Notes under the pieces: model-generated
The model's database searches: none
Seen by the model: only the letters and a program-made list of their open reading frames with translations
What the model was told of the DNA's origin: nothing
DNA from: Halosaccharopolyspora lacisalsi
GTDB taxonomy: Bacteria; Actinomycetota; Actinomycetes; Mycobacteriales; Pseudonocardiaceae
Reading direction: 5' to 3'
Assembly (NCBI RefSeq): GCF_014137975.1
Contig: NZ_JACGWZ010000001.1
Location: 372,001 to 436,000 of the forward strand
DNA length: 64,000 nt
Position numbers and translations under genes: made by a program
Shown here: positions 34,873 to 46,760 of the stretch, piece after piece
How the letters are laid out: each line of letters starts with the position of its first letter
Position numbering within the stretch: position 1 is the first letter of the stretch

Positions 34873-35898
34873 TCACCGGCGGCGGCGTAGCTTCTTGTCG
34901 GCCAGCGGTGCGGGGGTCCATCCCGCGTCGGCGGGGTTGAGGTTGGTGCCCGGCGGGACGATCTCGTCGACGCGGTCCAGGGTCTCCTCGTCCAACCGGA
35001 CGTCGGCGGCGCCGAGCTGGGATTCGAGTTGTTCCATGGTGCGCGGCCCGATGATCGGGGAGGTGACCGCCGGGTGGGCCAGCGTGAAGGCCAGCGCCAG
35101 CTCGACGAGGCTCACCCCCGCGTCCTCGGCGACGCCGATCAGGGACTCGACGGCGTCGATCTTGGCGGCGTTGTCCGGCGAGTTCGGGTCGAACCGGGAC
35201 ATCGCCCACTGGGAGCGCAGGCTGTCCGTGGCCGTTCCCCTGCGGTACTTGCCGGACAGCCAGCCACCGCCGAGCGGGCTCCAGGGCAGCACCGCCATGC
35301 CGTACTTCTCGGCCGTGGGCAGCACGTCGGTCTCGATGCCACGGGTCAGGATCGAATACGGTGGCTGCTCGGTGACGAACCGCTCGCGACCGCGCTGCTC
35401 GGCGGTCCAGTGCGCCTCGACGATCTCGTGCGCGGGAAACGTCGAGCAGCCCGCGTAACGGATCTTGCCGGCGCGGACCAGGTCGCTGAGCGCGGCCAAC
35501 GTCTCGTCGATGTGGGTGTCCGGATCCGGCCGGTGGATCTGGTAGAGGTCGATGTGGTCGGTGCCCAGCCGGCGCAGGCTGTTGTCGACCTCGCGAACCA
35601 GCCAGCGTCGCGAGTTGCCGCGGGTGTTGGGATCCTGCCCCATCTGGGCGTGAGCCTTGGTGGCCAGCACCACGTCGTCACGGCGTCCGTCGGCCAGGGC
35701 CTTGCCCACGATCTCCTCGGACTCGCCGTGGGAGTACACGTCGGCGGTGTCGATGACGTTGATCCCGGCGTCCAGGGCGCGGTGGATGATGCGAACCGAG
35801 TCGTCGTGGTCGGTGTTGCCCCAGGCCCCGAAGTTCATCGCCCCCAGCGTCAGCGGACTGACCCGGACTCCGGTGCGGCCGAGTGGCACGTATTCCAT
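34873..35898 (-). CDS. Aldo/keto reductase
   Basis: A 341-residue reductase, the first gene of an apparent two-gene operon with the preceding entry. It carries NVIDTADVYSHGESE (Asp and Tyr), VVLATKAHAQM (Lys) and DLYQIHRPDP (His), the standard tetrad. The C-terminal GPRTMEQLESQLGAADVRL is the NADPH-binding loop. It shares the overall architecture of the neighbour but not close identity, so the pair is not a recent duplication. Confidence 0.93.
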   Translation of the reverse strand: MEYVPLGRTGVRVSPLTLGAMNFGAWGNTDHDDSVRIIHRALDAGINVIDTADVYSHGESEEIVGKALADGRRDDVVLATKAHAQMGQDPNTRGNSRRWLVREVDNSLRRLGTDHIDLYQIHRPDPDTHIDETLAALSDLVRAGKIRYAGCSTFPAHEIVEAHWTAEQRGRERFVTEQPPYSILTRGIETDVLPTAEKYGMAVLPWSPLGGGWLSGKYRRGTATDSLRSQWAMSRFDPNSPDNAAKIDAVESLIGVAEDAGVSLVELALAFTLAHPAVTSPIIGPRTMEQLESQLGAADVRLDEETLDRVDEIVPPGTNLNPADAGWTPAPLADKKLRRRR

Positions 35899-36318
35899 CT
35901 CGAAGGCTCGCTTTCCTCGGGACGTTCACCGCCGGTCACCACTCCGGTTTCCGTCGTTCCGGCGGGTGAGGTGAACACCGGTGATCTTATCGAAGGTTTT
36001 TGACGGTGGGCAATCCGACAACGGCGCGTGCGTGTCGCGTCGGCCCGAAAGGGCGGTGGCATTCGGGTGATTCCCCGTGAAAGCGTCGGCGTGCGCGTGT
36101 GCCCGGACCGATGGCGAATGCGCGCAGTAATAGTGAAAGTCGTTCATTCGGTTTCCGCGCCCCGATCGCCCCGGCGCCTCCGGGACGCCGATCTCGTGGG
36201 CCCGTCGCGGCCGGAGGCGCGCGAAGTGATCGCTTCCCCAGTGTGTCGCTTGTCACGAGAGCTTGTTCGGGGCAGAGTTTGCGAGTAAGGCAGTCACCCA
36301 CCTGAGAGGTGTTCTCCC
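35899..36318. other. Intergenic region without a gene
   Basis: About 420 bp between the divergent aldo/keto reductase operon and the succinate dehydrogenase operon. It must hold both promoters. No supported ORF, strong palindrome or known riboswitch was found. The sdh-side ATG is preceded by GAGAGGTG. Confidence 0.45.
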
Positions 36319-36618
36319 ATGCCCGCTACGACCACCGAGCTTTCCGACGTTCTCCGGGCGCTGGCTCAGCTGCGCGCCGGTGTCGGTGCTCTGCGCGCTC
36401 GCTACGGCGACGTGGCCGAGGTGCGCCGGATCGACAACGATCTGGAGCGACTGGAGATCGACGTCGCCGATCTGTCCACGGTGAATCCCGCGCCGATGCA
36501 GCGGCACGGCGGTACGAAACAGCGGGAGATGGTCGAGGTGCCGGACACCCCGTACGACTCATCGCTGTGGCGCGATGTCGACGAGGAGGGCATGGGTGGC
36601 TGGAAGCACGAGCACTGA
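36319..36618 (+). CDS. Small soluble protein at the head of the sdh operon
   Basis: A 99-residue acidic protein of unknown function. The N-terminal half forms one amphipathic helix with heptad-like spacing (LSDVLRALAQLRAGVGALRARYGDVAEVRRIDNDLERLEIDVADL), suggesting a coiled coil; the tail is polar, ending GMGGWKHEH. GAGAGGTG precedes the start. It lies 27 bp before the sdh membrane-anchor gene on the same strand, so it is probably co-expressed with the dehydrogenase and could assist assembly. This role is an inference. Confidence 0.65.
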   Translation: MPATTTELSDVLRALAQLRAGVGALRARYGDVAEVRRIDNDLERLEIDVADLSTVNPAPMQRHGGTKQREMVEVPDTPYDSSLWRDVDEEGMGGWKHEH

Positions 36619-36645
36619 CGAACAGGAACGACGGCGAGGTTGTCG

Positions 36646-37440
36646 ATGTCAGCTCCCACCACCCGGGCAGGCCGCGCCCGCACGTCCGCACGCACCCTGC
36701 GAACCGACCGGTGGTGGTTACCACCGCTGGTGACGTTCGTCGGACTGTCGCTGTTCGTGATCTACGGACTCGTCCGCACCTTCATGAACCAGTGGTACTG
36801 GGCACCGGAGTACCACTACCTGGCTCCGTTCTACTCACCGTGCCTGAGCACCTCGTGCGTGCCGGGAGCGAGCCACCTGTTCGACGTCCCGTTGCCGGGG
36901 TGGTTCCCACCGCCGATCATCGTGCTGCCGTTCGTCCTCGGGTTCCGGTTGACCTGCTACTACTACCGCAAGGCCTACTACCGCTCGTTCTGGGCGTCCC
37001 CACCGGCCTGCGCGGTGACCGAGCCGCACAGCCGCTACACCGGCGAGTCGCGGTTCCCGCTGATCCTGCAGAACGCGCACCGCTACTTCTTCTACCCCGC
37101 GCTCCTGGTCGCCGCCGTGCTCACCTACGACACCGTGATCGCCTTCCACGGCGTCGGCGGCGGGGTCGGCGTCGGGCTGGGCACCGTGCTGATGCTGATC
37201 AACGCCGTGCTGCTGTGGGCCTACACCCTGTCGTGCCACTCGTGCCGCCACCTGGTCGGTGGTCGGATCAACCACTTCTCCAGGCATCCGGTGCGCTACT
37301 GGATGTGGACCCAGGTGACCAAGCTCAACGGCAGGCACATGATGCTGGCGTGGGCCTCGCTGATCTCGGTGGCGGTGGTGGACCTGTACGTGATGCTGGT
37401 GGCGGGGGGAGTGTTCCCGGACCTTCGCCTGATCAACTGA
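36646..37440 (+). CDS. sdhC: Succinate dehydrogenase membrane anchor subunit
   Basis: A 264-residue integral membrane protein with about five TM helices, matching the single large anchor of the actinobacterial Sdh1-type complex. The helices include PPLVTFVGLSLFVIYGLVRTFMNQWYW and FYPALLVAAVLTYDTVIAFHGVG. Histidines in QNAHRYFFYP and SCHSCRHLVGGRINHFSRHPVRY are candidate heme or quinone-site ligands. ATG 36646 follows GAGG at 6 nt. It lies 40 bp before the flavoprotein gene, and an 18-bp tandem duplication covers its stop codon. Confidence 0.85.
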   Translation: MSAPTTRAGRARTSARTLRTDRWWLPPLVTFVGLSLFVIYGLVRTFMNQWYWAPEYHYLAPFYSPCLSTSCVPGASHLFDVPLPGWFPPPIIVLPFVLGFRLTCYYYRKAYYRSFWASPPACAVTEPHSRYTGESRFPLILQNAHRYFFYPALLVAAVLTYDTVIAFHGVGGGVGVGLGTVLMLINAVLLWAYTLSCHSCRHLVGGRINHFSRHPVRYWMWTQVTKLNGRHMMLAWASLISVAVVDLYVMLVAGGVFPDLRLIN

Positions 37441-37461
37441 AAACGCCTGATCAACTGAAAA
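37426..37461 (+). repeat. 18-bp tandem duplication across the sdhC stop codon
   Basis: CGCCTGATCAACTGAAA occurs twice in direct succession (37426-37443 and 37444-37461). The copy encodes LIN-stop again, so the anchor protein end is unchanged and a second stop follows. It is a recent perfect duplication. Confidence 0.9.
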
Positions 37462-37480
37462 CGAGGAGTCGGTACCACAG

Positions 37481-39379
37481 ATGGCAGACATCGAACGCCA
37501 CGACTACGACGTGATCGTGATCGGGGCCGGTGGCGCGGGGTTGCGCGCCGCGATCGAGGCGCGGAGTCGGGGCCTGCGCACCGCCGTTGTGTGCAAGTCG
37601 CTGTTCGGCAAGGCCCACACCGTCATGGCCGAGGGCGGCATCGCCGCCTCGATGGGCAACGTCAACTCCCGCGACAACTGGCAGGTGCACTACCGCGACA
37701 CCATGCGCGGCGGGAAGTTCCTGAACAACTGGCGCATGGCCGAACTGCACGCCAAGGAGGCCCCGCAGCGGGTCTGGGAACTGGAGACCTACGGTGCCCT
37801 GTTCGATCGCACTCCGGAAGGAAAGATCAGCCAGCGCAACTTCGGCGGCCACGAGTATCCGCGGTTGGCGCACGTGGGCGACCGCACCGGGCTGGAACTG
37901 ATCCGCACCCTGCAGCAGAAGATCGTCTCCCTGCAGCAGGAGGACCACGCCGAGCACGGTGACTACGAAGCCCGGCTGCGGGTGTACCCCGAATGCACCG
38001 TCACCGAGCTGCTGCTCGACGAGGGGCGCATCGCGGGTGCGTTCGCCTACTGGCGCGAGAACGGGCGGTTCCTGCGACTGGAAGCGCCCACCGTGGTGCT
38101 GGCCACCGGTGGGATCGGCAAGTCGTTCAAGGTCACCTCGAACTCCTGGGAGTACACGGGGGACGGGCACGCGCTCGCGCTGCGCGCGGGAGCGAACCTG
38201 ATCGACATGGAGTTCGTGCAGTTCCACCCGACCGGGATGGTCTACCCGCCCAGCGTCAAGGGCATCCTGGTCACCGAGTCGGTACGTGGCGACGGCGGAG
38301 TGTTGCGCGACGCCGAGGGGCGCCGGTTCATGTTCGACTACGTGCCCGAGGTGTTCAAGGGCTCCTACGCCGACAGCGAGCAGGAGGCCGACGGCTGGTA
38401 CTCCGACCCGGACAACAACCGACGACCCCCCGAACTGCTGCCGCGCGACGAGGTGGCCCGCGCGATCAACAGCGAGGTCAAGGAGGGGCGCGGCTCCCCG
38501 CACGGCGGTGTCTACCTGGACGTGGCCAGCAGGCTCCCGGCCGAGGAGATCGCGCGTCGCCTGCCGTCGATGCACCACCAGTTCAAGGAACTGGCCGATG
38601 TGGACATCACGGCCGAGTCGATGGAGGTCGGCCCCACCTGCCACTACGTGATGGGAGGTGTGGAGGTCGATCCCGACACCGCCGCGTCCGGGGTGGCGGG
38701 ACTGTTCGCGGCCGGGGAGGCGGCCGGCGGGATGCACGGTTCCAACCGGCTCGGCGGTAACTCACTGGGTGACCTGCTGGTCTTCGGCAAGCGCGCCGGA
38801 GCCGGCGCCGCGGAGTACGTGGCCGGGCTGGGAGCCCGGCCGGAGGTCTCGCAGGCCGATGTGGAAGCCGCCGAACAGCGCGCGTTGCGGCCGTTCGAGG
38901 AGAGCGGCTCCGCGGCGGCGCAGCACCCGTACGCGCTGCACGGCGAGTTGCAGCAGGTGATGAACGAGCTGGTCGGCATCATCCGTCGGGGCGAGGAGAT
39001 GAGCTCGGCGTTGGACGAGCTGGCCGAGCTCAAGGACCGCGCGGGTCACATGGCCGTGTTCGAGGGCAACCGCCAGTTCAACCCCGCCTGGCACCTGACG
39101 CTGGACGTGGCCAACATGCTGCTGGTCAGCGAGTGCGTGGCCAGGGCGGCACTGCGGCGCACCGAGAGCAGGGGCGGACACACGCGCGACGACCATCCCG
39201 GCATGGACGCGACCTGGCGGCGACGACAGCTCGTCTGCGAGCACCGCGACGGCGCGGTCACCGTCACCGAACGGACGCATCCGCCGATGCGTCGGGACCT
39301 GCTCGAGCTCTTCGACATCACCGAGCTGCGCAAGTACTTCACCGCGGACGAGCTGGGCGAAGTCACCGCTGAACTCTGA
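37481..39379 (+). CDS. sdhA: Succinate dehydrogenase flavoprotein subunit
   Basis: A 632-residue FAD subunit that oxidises succinate to fumarate and feeds electrons to the respiratory chain from the membrane inner face. The Rossmann motif VIVIGAGGAGLRAA lies at 11-24, and H46 in KAHTVMAEGG is the residue expected to carry covalent FAD. The substrate motif HPTG lies at 249-252, and further active-site blocks are GDGGVLRDAEGRRFM and CHYVMGGVEVD. It shares its operon with the anchor and the iron-sulfur subunit, which begins 28 bp downstream. Confidence 0.97.
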   Translation: MADIERHDYDVIVIGAGGAGLRAAIEARSRGLRTAVVCKSLFGKAHTVMAEGGIAASMGNVNSRDNWQVHYRDTMRGGKFLNNWRMAELHAKEAPQRVWELETYGALFDRTPEGKISQRNFGGHEYPRLAHVGDRTGLELIRTLQQKIVSLQQEDHAEHGDYEARLRVYPECTVTELLLDEGRIAGAFAYWRENGRFLRLEAPTVVLATGGIGKSFKVTSNSWEYTGDGHALALRAGANLIDMEFVQFHPTGMVYPPSVKGILVTESVRGDGGVLRDAEGRRFMFDYVPEVFKGSYADSEQEADGWYSDPDNNRRPPELLPRDEVARAINSEVKEGRGSPHGGVYLDVASRLPAEEIARRLPSMHHQFKELADVDITAESMEVGPTCHYVMGGVEVDPDTAASGVAGLFAAGEAAGGMHGSNRLGGNSLGDLLVFGKRAGAGAAEYVAGLGARPEVSQADVEAAEQRALRPFEESGSAAAQHPYALHGELQQVMNELVGIIRRGEEMSSALDELAELKDRAGHMAVFEGNRQFNPAWHLTLDVANMLLVSECVARAALRRTESRGGHTRDDHPGMDATWRRRQLVCEHRDGAVTVTERTHPPMRRDLLELFDITELRKYFTADELGEVTAEL

Positions 39380-39407
39380 AAAGGCACGAGGAAGGACGAG
39401 CGCGACG

Positions 39408-40166
39408 ATGGCATACCAGGCGCATCTCCAGGTGTGGCGCGGTGACGCCGATTCCGGCGAGCTGCGGGACTACACCGTCGAGGCCAACGAGGGCGAGGTG
39501 GTGTTGGACCTGCTGCACCGCTTGCAGGCCACCCAGTGTCCGGACCTCGCCGTGCGGTGGAACTGCAAGGCGGGCAAGTGCGGATCGTGCTCGGCCGAGG
39601 TCAACGGGCGTCCACGGCTGACCTGCATGACGCGCATGTCGGTCTTCGCCGAGGGCGAGACGATCACGGTCACGCCCATGCGGACGTTCCCGGTGATCAA
39701 GGATCTCGTCTGCGACGTGTCCTACAACTACGTCAAGGCCCGCGAGGTGCCGTCGTTCACGCCGCCGGAGGGGCTGGAGCCGGGGGAGTACCGGATGCAG
39801 CAGGTGGACGTGCAGCGCTCGCAGGAGTTCCGCAAGTGCATCGAGTGCTTCCTGTGCCAGGACACCTGCCACGTGATCCGCGACCACGAGGAGAACAAGG
39901 AGTCCTTCTCCGGACCTCGCTTCCTGATGCGCGTCGCGGAGCTGGAGATGCACCCGCTGGACAGCTACGAGGAGGCCGGAGGCAACCGGGCCGAGGAGGC
40001 ACGCGGCGAGCACGGCCTCGGCATGTGCAACATCACCAAGTGCTGTACCGACGTGTGCCCCGAGCACATCCAGATCACCGACAACTCGCTGATACCGCTC
40101 AAGGAGCGCGTCGCCGACCAGCGCTACGACCCCATCACCCGCTTCTTCCGCCGCAAGAAGGACTGA
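39408..40166 (+). CDS. sdhB: Succinate dehydrogenase iron-sulfur subunit
   Basis: A 252-residue protein with the usual three cluster sites. The [2Fe-2S] plant-type set is WNCKAGKCGSCSAEV...LTC in the first 80 residues. Two bacterial-ferredoxin-type sets are CIECFLCQDTCHV and MCNITKCCTDVCPEHI in the second half, for the [4Fe-4S] and [3Fe-4S] clusters. It passes electrons from FAD to quinone. It ends the operon. The convergent allE gene follows after a short gap holding two parS-like motifs. Confidence 0.97.
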   Translation: MAYQAHLQVWRGDADSGELRDYTVEANEGEVVLDLLHRLQATQCPDLAVRWNCKAGKCGSCSAEVNGRPRLTCMTRMSVFAEGETITVTPMRTFPVIKDLVCDVSYNYVKAREVPSFTPPEGLEPGEYRMQQVDVQRSQEFRKCIECFLCQDTCHVIRDHEENKESFSGPRFLMRVAELEMHPLDSYEEAGGNRAEEARGEHGLGMCNITKCCTDVCPEHIQITDNSLIPLKERVADQRYDPITRFFRRKKD

Positions 40167-40251
40167 GTCCCCGGTGGTGTCCTCCGACGACGCCCCGGCG
40201 ACGTTCTCGCCGGGGGCCGAGGCGCCCGTGGATGCCCGGGTGCGTGGAGAG

Positions 40252-40297
40252 TGCGGTTTCGCGCGAATCCGTCAAAATGCGGTTTCGCGCGAAACCG
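40252..40297. repeat. Two parS-like elements in the sdhB/allE gap
   Basis: TGCGGTTTCGCGCGAA occurs twice (40252-40267 and 40278-40293) as a perfect direct repeat 26 bp apart. The second extends into an 18-bp perfect palindrome CGGTTTCGCGCGAAACCG at 40280-40297. They lie between convergent genes, where termination or chromosome-structure signals are expected. Confidence 0.65.
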
Positions 40298-40349
40298 ACG
40301 GAACCCTCGCCCGGGTGCCGTCGCGCACCTCCACCGGTCGTGAGCGGGG

Positions 40350-41168
40350 TCAGGTGAGCTTGATCTGGCGGTTCACGTCCTTGTAGAGCAGGTAGCGGAA
40401 CCTGCCCGGGCCGCCCGCGTAGCAGGCCTGCGGGCAGAAGGCGCGCAGCCACAGGAAGTCACCGGCCTCCACCTCGACCCAGTCGTTGTTGAGCCGGTAC
40501 ACCGCCTTGCCCTCGAGCACGTAGATCCCGTGCTCCATCACGTGGGTCTCGGCGAACGGAATGACGGCGCCCGGCTCGAAGGTCACGATGTTGACGTGCA
40601 TGTCGTGGGCGAGATCGTCCGGGTCGACGAACCGCGTGGTCGCCCAGGCGCCGTTCGTGTCGGGCATCGGCGTGGGCTCGACGTCCTGTTCCTGGACGGT
40701 GAACGCCTCGGGGGCGTGGCCCTCGAGGGGCTCGTAGGGCTTGCGCACCCACTGGAAGCACGCCCGTTCCGCGGACTCGTTGGCCACCGACCAGTCCGAC
40801 CCGGCGGGGAGGTAGGCATAGCCGCCGGGTGCGAGGAAGTGGTCCGTGCCGTCGATGGTGACGTGCAGGTCGCCGGTGAGCAGGAAGAGCACCGATTCGA
40901 CGCCGCTCTCGGGCTCGGGCTCTGTGCTTCCACCGCCCTCGGAGACCTCGACGATGTACTGGGCGAACGTGGTGGCGAAGCCGCTGAGGGGCTTGGCCAG
41001 GATCCAGGCCCGAGTACGGTTCCAACCCGGCAGGTTGCTGGTGACGATGTCGCGTAGTACGCCACGAGGAATGACCGTGTAGGCCTCGGTCATGACGGCG
41101 CGGTCCGTCAGCAGCGTGGACTGCGAAGGCAGACCGGCCTCCGGTGCGTAGTACGTCGGCTCGCTCAA
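40350..41168 (-). CDS. allE: (S)-ureidoglycine aminohydrolase
   Basis: A 272-residue double-cupin enzyme of the allantoin pathway, converting (S)-ureidoglycine to (S)-ureidoglycolate and ammonia with Mn. Family blocks are RGVLRDIVTSNLPGWNRTRAWILAKPLSGFATTFAQYI, FLLTGDLHVTIDG...LAPGGYAYLPAG (first cupin), HVNIVTFEPGAVIPFAETHVMEHGIYVLEGKAVYRLNNDWVEV (second cupin with the E-H-E-H metal set) and AFCPQACYAGG. The start is TTG with AGGAG 6 nt upstream. No other ureide genes lie nearby, so it may work with enzymes encoded elsewhere. Confidence 0.93.
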   Translation of the reverse strand: MSEPTYYAPEAGLPSQSTLLTDRAVMTEAYTVIPRGVLRDIVTSNLPGWNRTRAWILAKPLSGFATTFAQYIVEVSEGGGSTEPEPESGVESVLFLLTGDLHVTIDGTDHFLAPGGYAYLPAGSDWSVANESAERACFQWVRKPYEPLEGHAPEAFTVQEQDVEPTPMPDTNGAWATTRFVDPDDLAHDMHVNIVTFEPGAVIPFAETHVMEHGIYVLEGKAVYRLNNDWVEVEAGDFLWLRAFCPQACYAGGPGRFRYLLYKDVNRQIKLT

Positions 41169-41545
41169 GTGGGACTCCTGTCCTGGTCGTGGCGGGTTCA
41201 CGCGCTGCCGGGGTCGGCGCCGTCCTGACGGCGCCACGCATGAGGAACGGACCTTCGCAGCCTAGACAACCCGCGCTGCTCTTCGGAAGCCGTTGGGCCC
41301 GCGCGACTTCGTGATGAATCAGGCAAGTGGCCGTGGTGGCGTTTTCTCGCCACTCCCGCCGCGGCGAACGGCGCCGCCACTACATTCGATGCCAACTCGA
41401 AGCGGGTTCGAACGACCGTCCGTGAACGCCCACCGTACGAGTGTCCGCCGACTCGCTCGCCGCCGAAGCTCCTCTCCTCGGCGCCGAGCGCCCCGGCGGC
41501 CGGGCACGGCCCCGGCCGCCGGGTTCCACCGTCCGGGCGTCGCAG
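41169..41545. other. Intergenic region with a terminator
   Basis: About 377 bp without a supported gene. A strong hairpin lies near its right end, at 41492-41523. Confidence 0.45.
41492..41523. terminator. Terminator of the SDR gene
   Basis: A perfect 13-bp stem CCCGGCGGCCGGG/CCCGGCCGCCGGG with a 6-nt loop, 22 bp after the SDR stop. It has no T-tract. Confidence 0.7.
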
Positions 41546-42439
41546 TCAGTCGGTGCCGGTGCGCTCGATGTTCAGCTGTTGGTTGCGGGCGGTGAAGGAA
41601 CGTCCGAGATCGGCCACCTCACGTTCCATCTTCGGCATGAGCCGGCGGGTCAGGGGACGCATCAGCAACCCCGTGAACCGCGCGGCGGGCACGTTGCGCA
41701 ACCAGTGCATCAACATGATCGAGCGAGGGACGTAGACGCGGCGGGCACGGCGCCGCACCCCGTCGGCGAGAGCTCGGCCACACCGCTCGACGGTCGTGGT
41801 CGAGCGCATCGGCCAGGGCAGGCGACGTCGCATCTCGCTGAAGGTGGGCAGGTCGGAGGAGACGTCGCGGACCAGATCGGTGTCGATCCAGGAAGGGTGT
41901 GCGCTGCCCACGGCCACGCCGTGGTGGGCTACCTCCGAGTGCAGGGCGCTGGCCAGCGCCTCGCAGCCGGCCTTGCTCGCGGTGTAGGCCGCCATCCCGC
42001 CGATCGGCGCGAAAGCCGACAGCGAGGAGACCGCCAGCAGGTATCCGCGCCGGTCGATGAGGTGCGGAAGGGCCGCTCGTGCCGTGTGGAACACGCCGTT
42101 GAGGTTCACGTCGACGGTCTTGGTGAAGGCGCGCGGATCGTGACCGCGCACCGTGCCGAAGGGAGCCACCCCGGCATTGGCGATCACGACGTCGATTCCG
42201 CCCATCGTGGTGACGGTGTCGGACACGGCGGCCTCGATCGAGGCCGGGTCGGTCACGTCGGCCTCGAACCAACGGTGCTTCGGTCCCAGCTCGGCGGCCA
42301 TCGCCTCGAGCTCGTCGGGTTCCAGCCCCACCAGGGAGACTCGGGCGCCGCGACCGGCCAGCACCCTGGCGGTCTGCGCACCGATCCCCCTGGCGGCGCC
42401 GGTGATCAGGACGACTTTGCCGGACACGGACATCGACAT
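41546..42439 (-). CDS. Short-chain dehydrogenase/reductase
   Basis: A 297-residue classical SDR. TGAARGIGAQ is the TGxxxGIG nucleotide motif, NAGVAPFG the NAG motif, and the catalytic set is Ser of VSSLSAF with YTASK (YxxxK). The C-terminal 90 residues form an extra basic extension (RRRARRVYVPRSIMLMHWLRNVPAARFTGLLMRPLTRRLM) that could be amphipathic and membrane-associated. Substrate unknown. The upstream DNA holds a TACTCATAGTA palindrome (about 42470) that may be a regulator site. A terminator follows the gene. Confidence 0.92.
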   Translation of the reverse strand: MSMSVSGKVVLITGAARGIGAQTARVLAGRGARVSLVGLEPDELEAMAAELGPKHRWFEADVTDPASIEAAVSDTVTTMGGIDVVIANAGVAPFGTVRGHDPRAFTKTVDVNLNGVFHTARAALPHLIDRRGYLLAVSSLSAFAPIGGMAAYTASKAGCEALASALHSEVAHHGVAVGSAHPSWIDTDLVRDVSSDLPTFSEMRRRLPWPMRSTTTVERCGRALADGVRRRARRVYVPRSIMLMHWLRNVPAARFTGLLMRPLTRRLMPKMEREVADLGRSFTARNQQLNIERTGTD

Positions 42440-42535
42440 GGGGCTCCCCGTTCCTACTCGGCAGTAGTTTACTCATAGTAGGCTGGAGCGATCGCCGGCG
42501 AAAGGGTGCGAAGGGCGCCGATCTCCGCGACGAAC

Positions 42536-43153
42536 TCAGTACTTGCGTTGCAGCGACTTCAGCGTGTCGATCTCCTTCTCCCGCTGGGTCTGGATCTGCC
42601 GGGCCGCCTCCCGCATCTGCGGGTCGCTGCCCCCCGCGAGCTCGGTGTGGGCGATCTGCATCATCTGGTGTTCGTGGGTGAGCATGGACTTGATCCACAA
42701 CGGGATGAACTGACCCTGCTGAGCCTCCCGCAGCTGGGACATCTCGGTGTTGCCCACGCTCGGCATGTACAGCCCCTCGCCGGTTCCGACCTCCTCCGGA
42801 GCCGCCTCCGGGGATATGTTCTTGGTGGCCAGCCACTGCTTGACGTGCTCGATCGTCGGCGGGTGCTGGCGGATCCGTTCGACCAGCCCCAGGACGTCCT
42901 CGTTGTCGGTGTTGGTCTCGGCGACCTCCACCAGCTGCTTCCCGACCTCGTGGTGGGCGATCACCTGCTCGGCGAACCGAATGTCGACGGTGTCCTTCTT
43001 GGCCTCGCCCGTGTTGGTGGCGGGCGCGATCGCGCTCGGCGGGGGCGGAGTGCCCGGCACCGGGGGCTGGGAGCTGGGAACGTCGGAGTAGCTGCATCCC
43101 GTGAGTGCGAGGCCGGCAGCCGTCAGAATGCCGGTGATCAGGCTCGTGCGCAC
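42536..43153 (-). CDS. DUF305 lipoprotein
   Basis: A 205-residue secreted protein. The signal peptide ends in the lipobox LTGC (C20), followed by a Pro/Ser-rich linker. The DUF305 ferritin-like four-helix domain then reads RFAEQVIAHHEVGKQLVEVAE and MLTHEHQMMQIAHTELAGG, carrying HH and HEH pairs that may bind metal. It is probably attached to the outer face of the membrane. DUF305 proteins often sit near copper or stress genes; here it is alone, divergent from ctaD. Confidence 0.88.
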   Translation of the reverse strand: MRTSLITGILTAAGLALTGCSYSDVPSSQPPVPGTPPPPSAIAPATNTGEAKKDTVDIRFAEQVIAHHEVGKQLVEVAETNTDNEDVLGLVERIRQHPPTIEHVKQWLATKNISPEAAPEEVGTGEGLYMPSVGNTEMSQLREAQQGQFIPLWIKSMLTHEHQMMQIAHTELAGGSDPQMREAARQIQTQREKEIDTLKSLQRKY

Positions 43154-43511
43154 TGTTGTCGCCTCCAGCGATGGTCGTCGAAAAGGAGCGGTCCTGCCGG
43201 GGTGAGGTACCGATCGCGTGTCGGGGCGTGAAGCCCTGTGCCCATCAGGTTAACGGGCCTTCCACCGCGCGCTCGTCGCCCACTCGCCGCGGCCGCTCCT
43301 GTCGTGTGGATCTCATCGGCGGTGACCGCCTCCCCGTCGATGACTAGGGTGGCTACGGCCCGCTCGCGTTGCCGAAAAGTGTTCGGGCTAGTATCCGCAG
43401 ATGGCAGCGATCGTGACCTTGGGCCGCGGGCTGTCGGTAACGATGAGCCGACCCAACCGGGTCGGGCGGACTCCATGGGGTTCGTAAGCTTCAGGCAGTG
43501 CAGGAGGCACC
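43154..43511. other. Promoter region of ctaD and the DUF305 gene
   Basis: About 358 bp between divergent genes, with no supported ORF. TAGTAT at 43389-43394 could be a -10 element. No clear -35, long palindrome or riboswitch was recognised. Confidence 0.4.
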
Positions 43512-45293
<1,782 letters not shown>

Positions 45294-45348
45294 TTTTCGT
45301 TCTAGTCCGGCACCGCACGGGTGTGTAACAGTGGACCAGCTCGACGTT

Positions 45349-46700
<1,352 letters not shown>

Positions 46701-46760
46701 GGCGTCGACGTGGCCGAGCACACGCTTCGGTCACCCGTGGCGGGCGGGCATGATGGTCGG

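Noticed and set aside
37451-38737. Long minus-strand frame within sdhA
   Set aside because: An antisense shadow of the flavoprotein gene with no recognisable domain.
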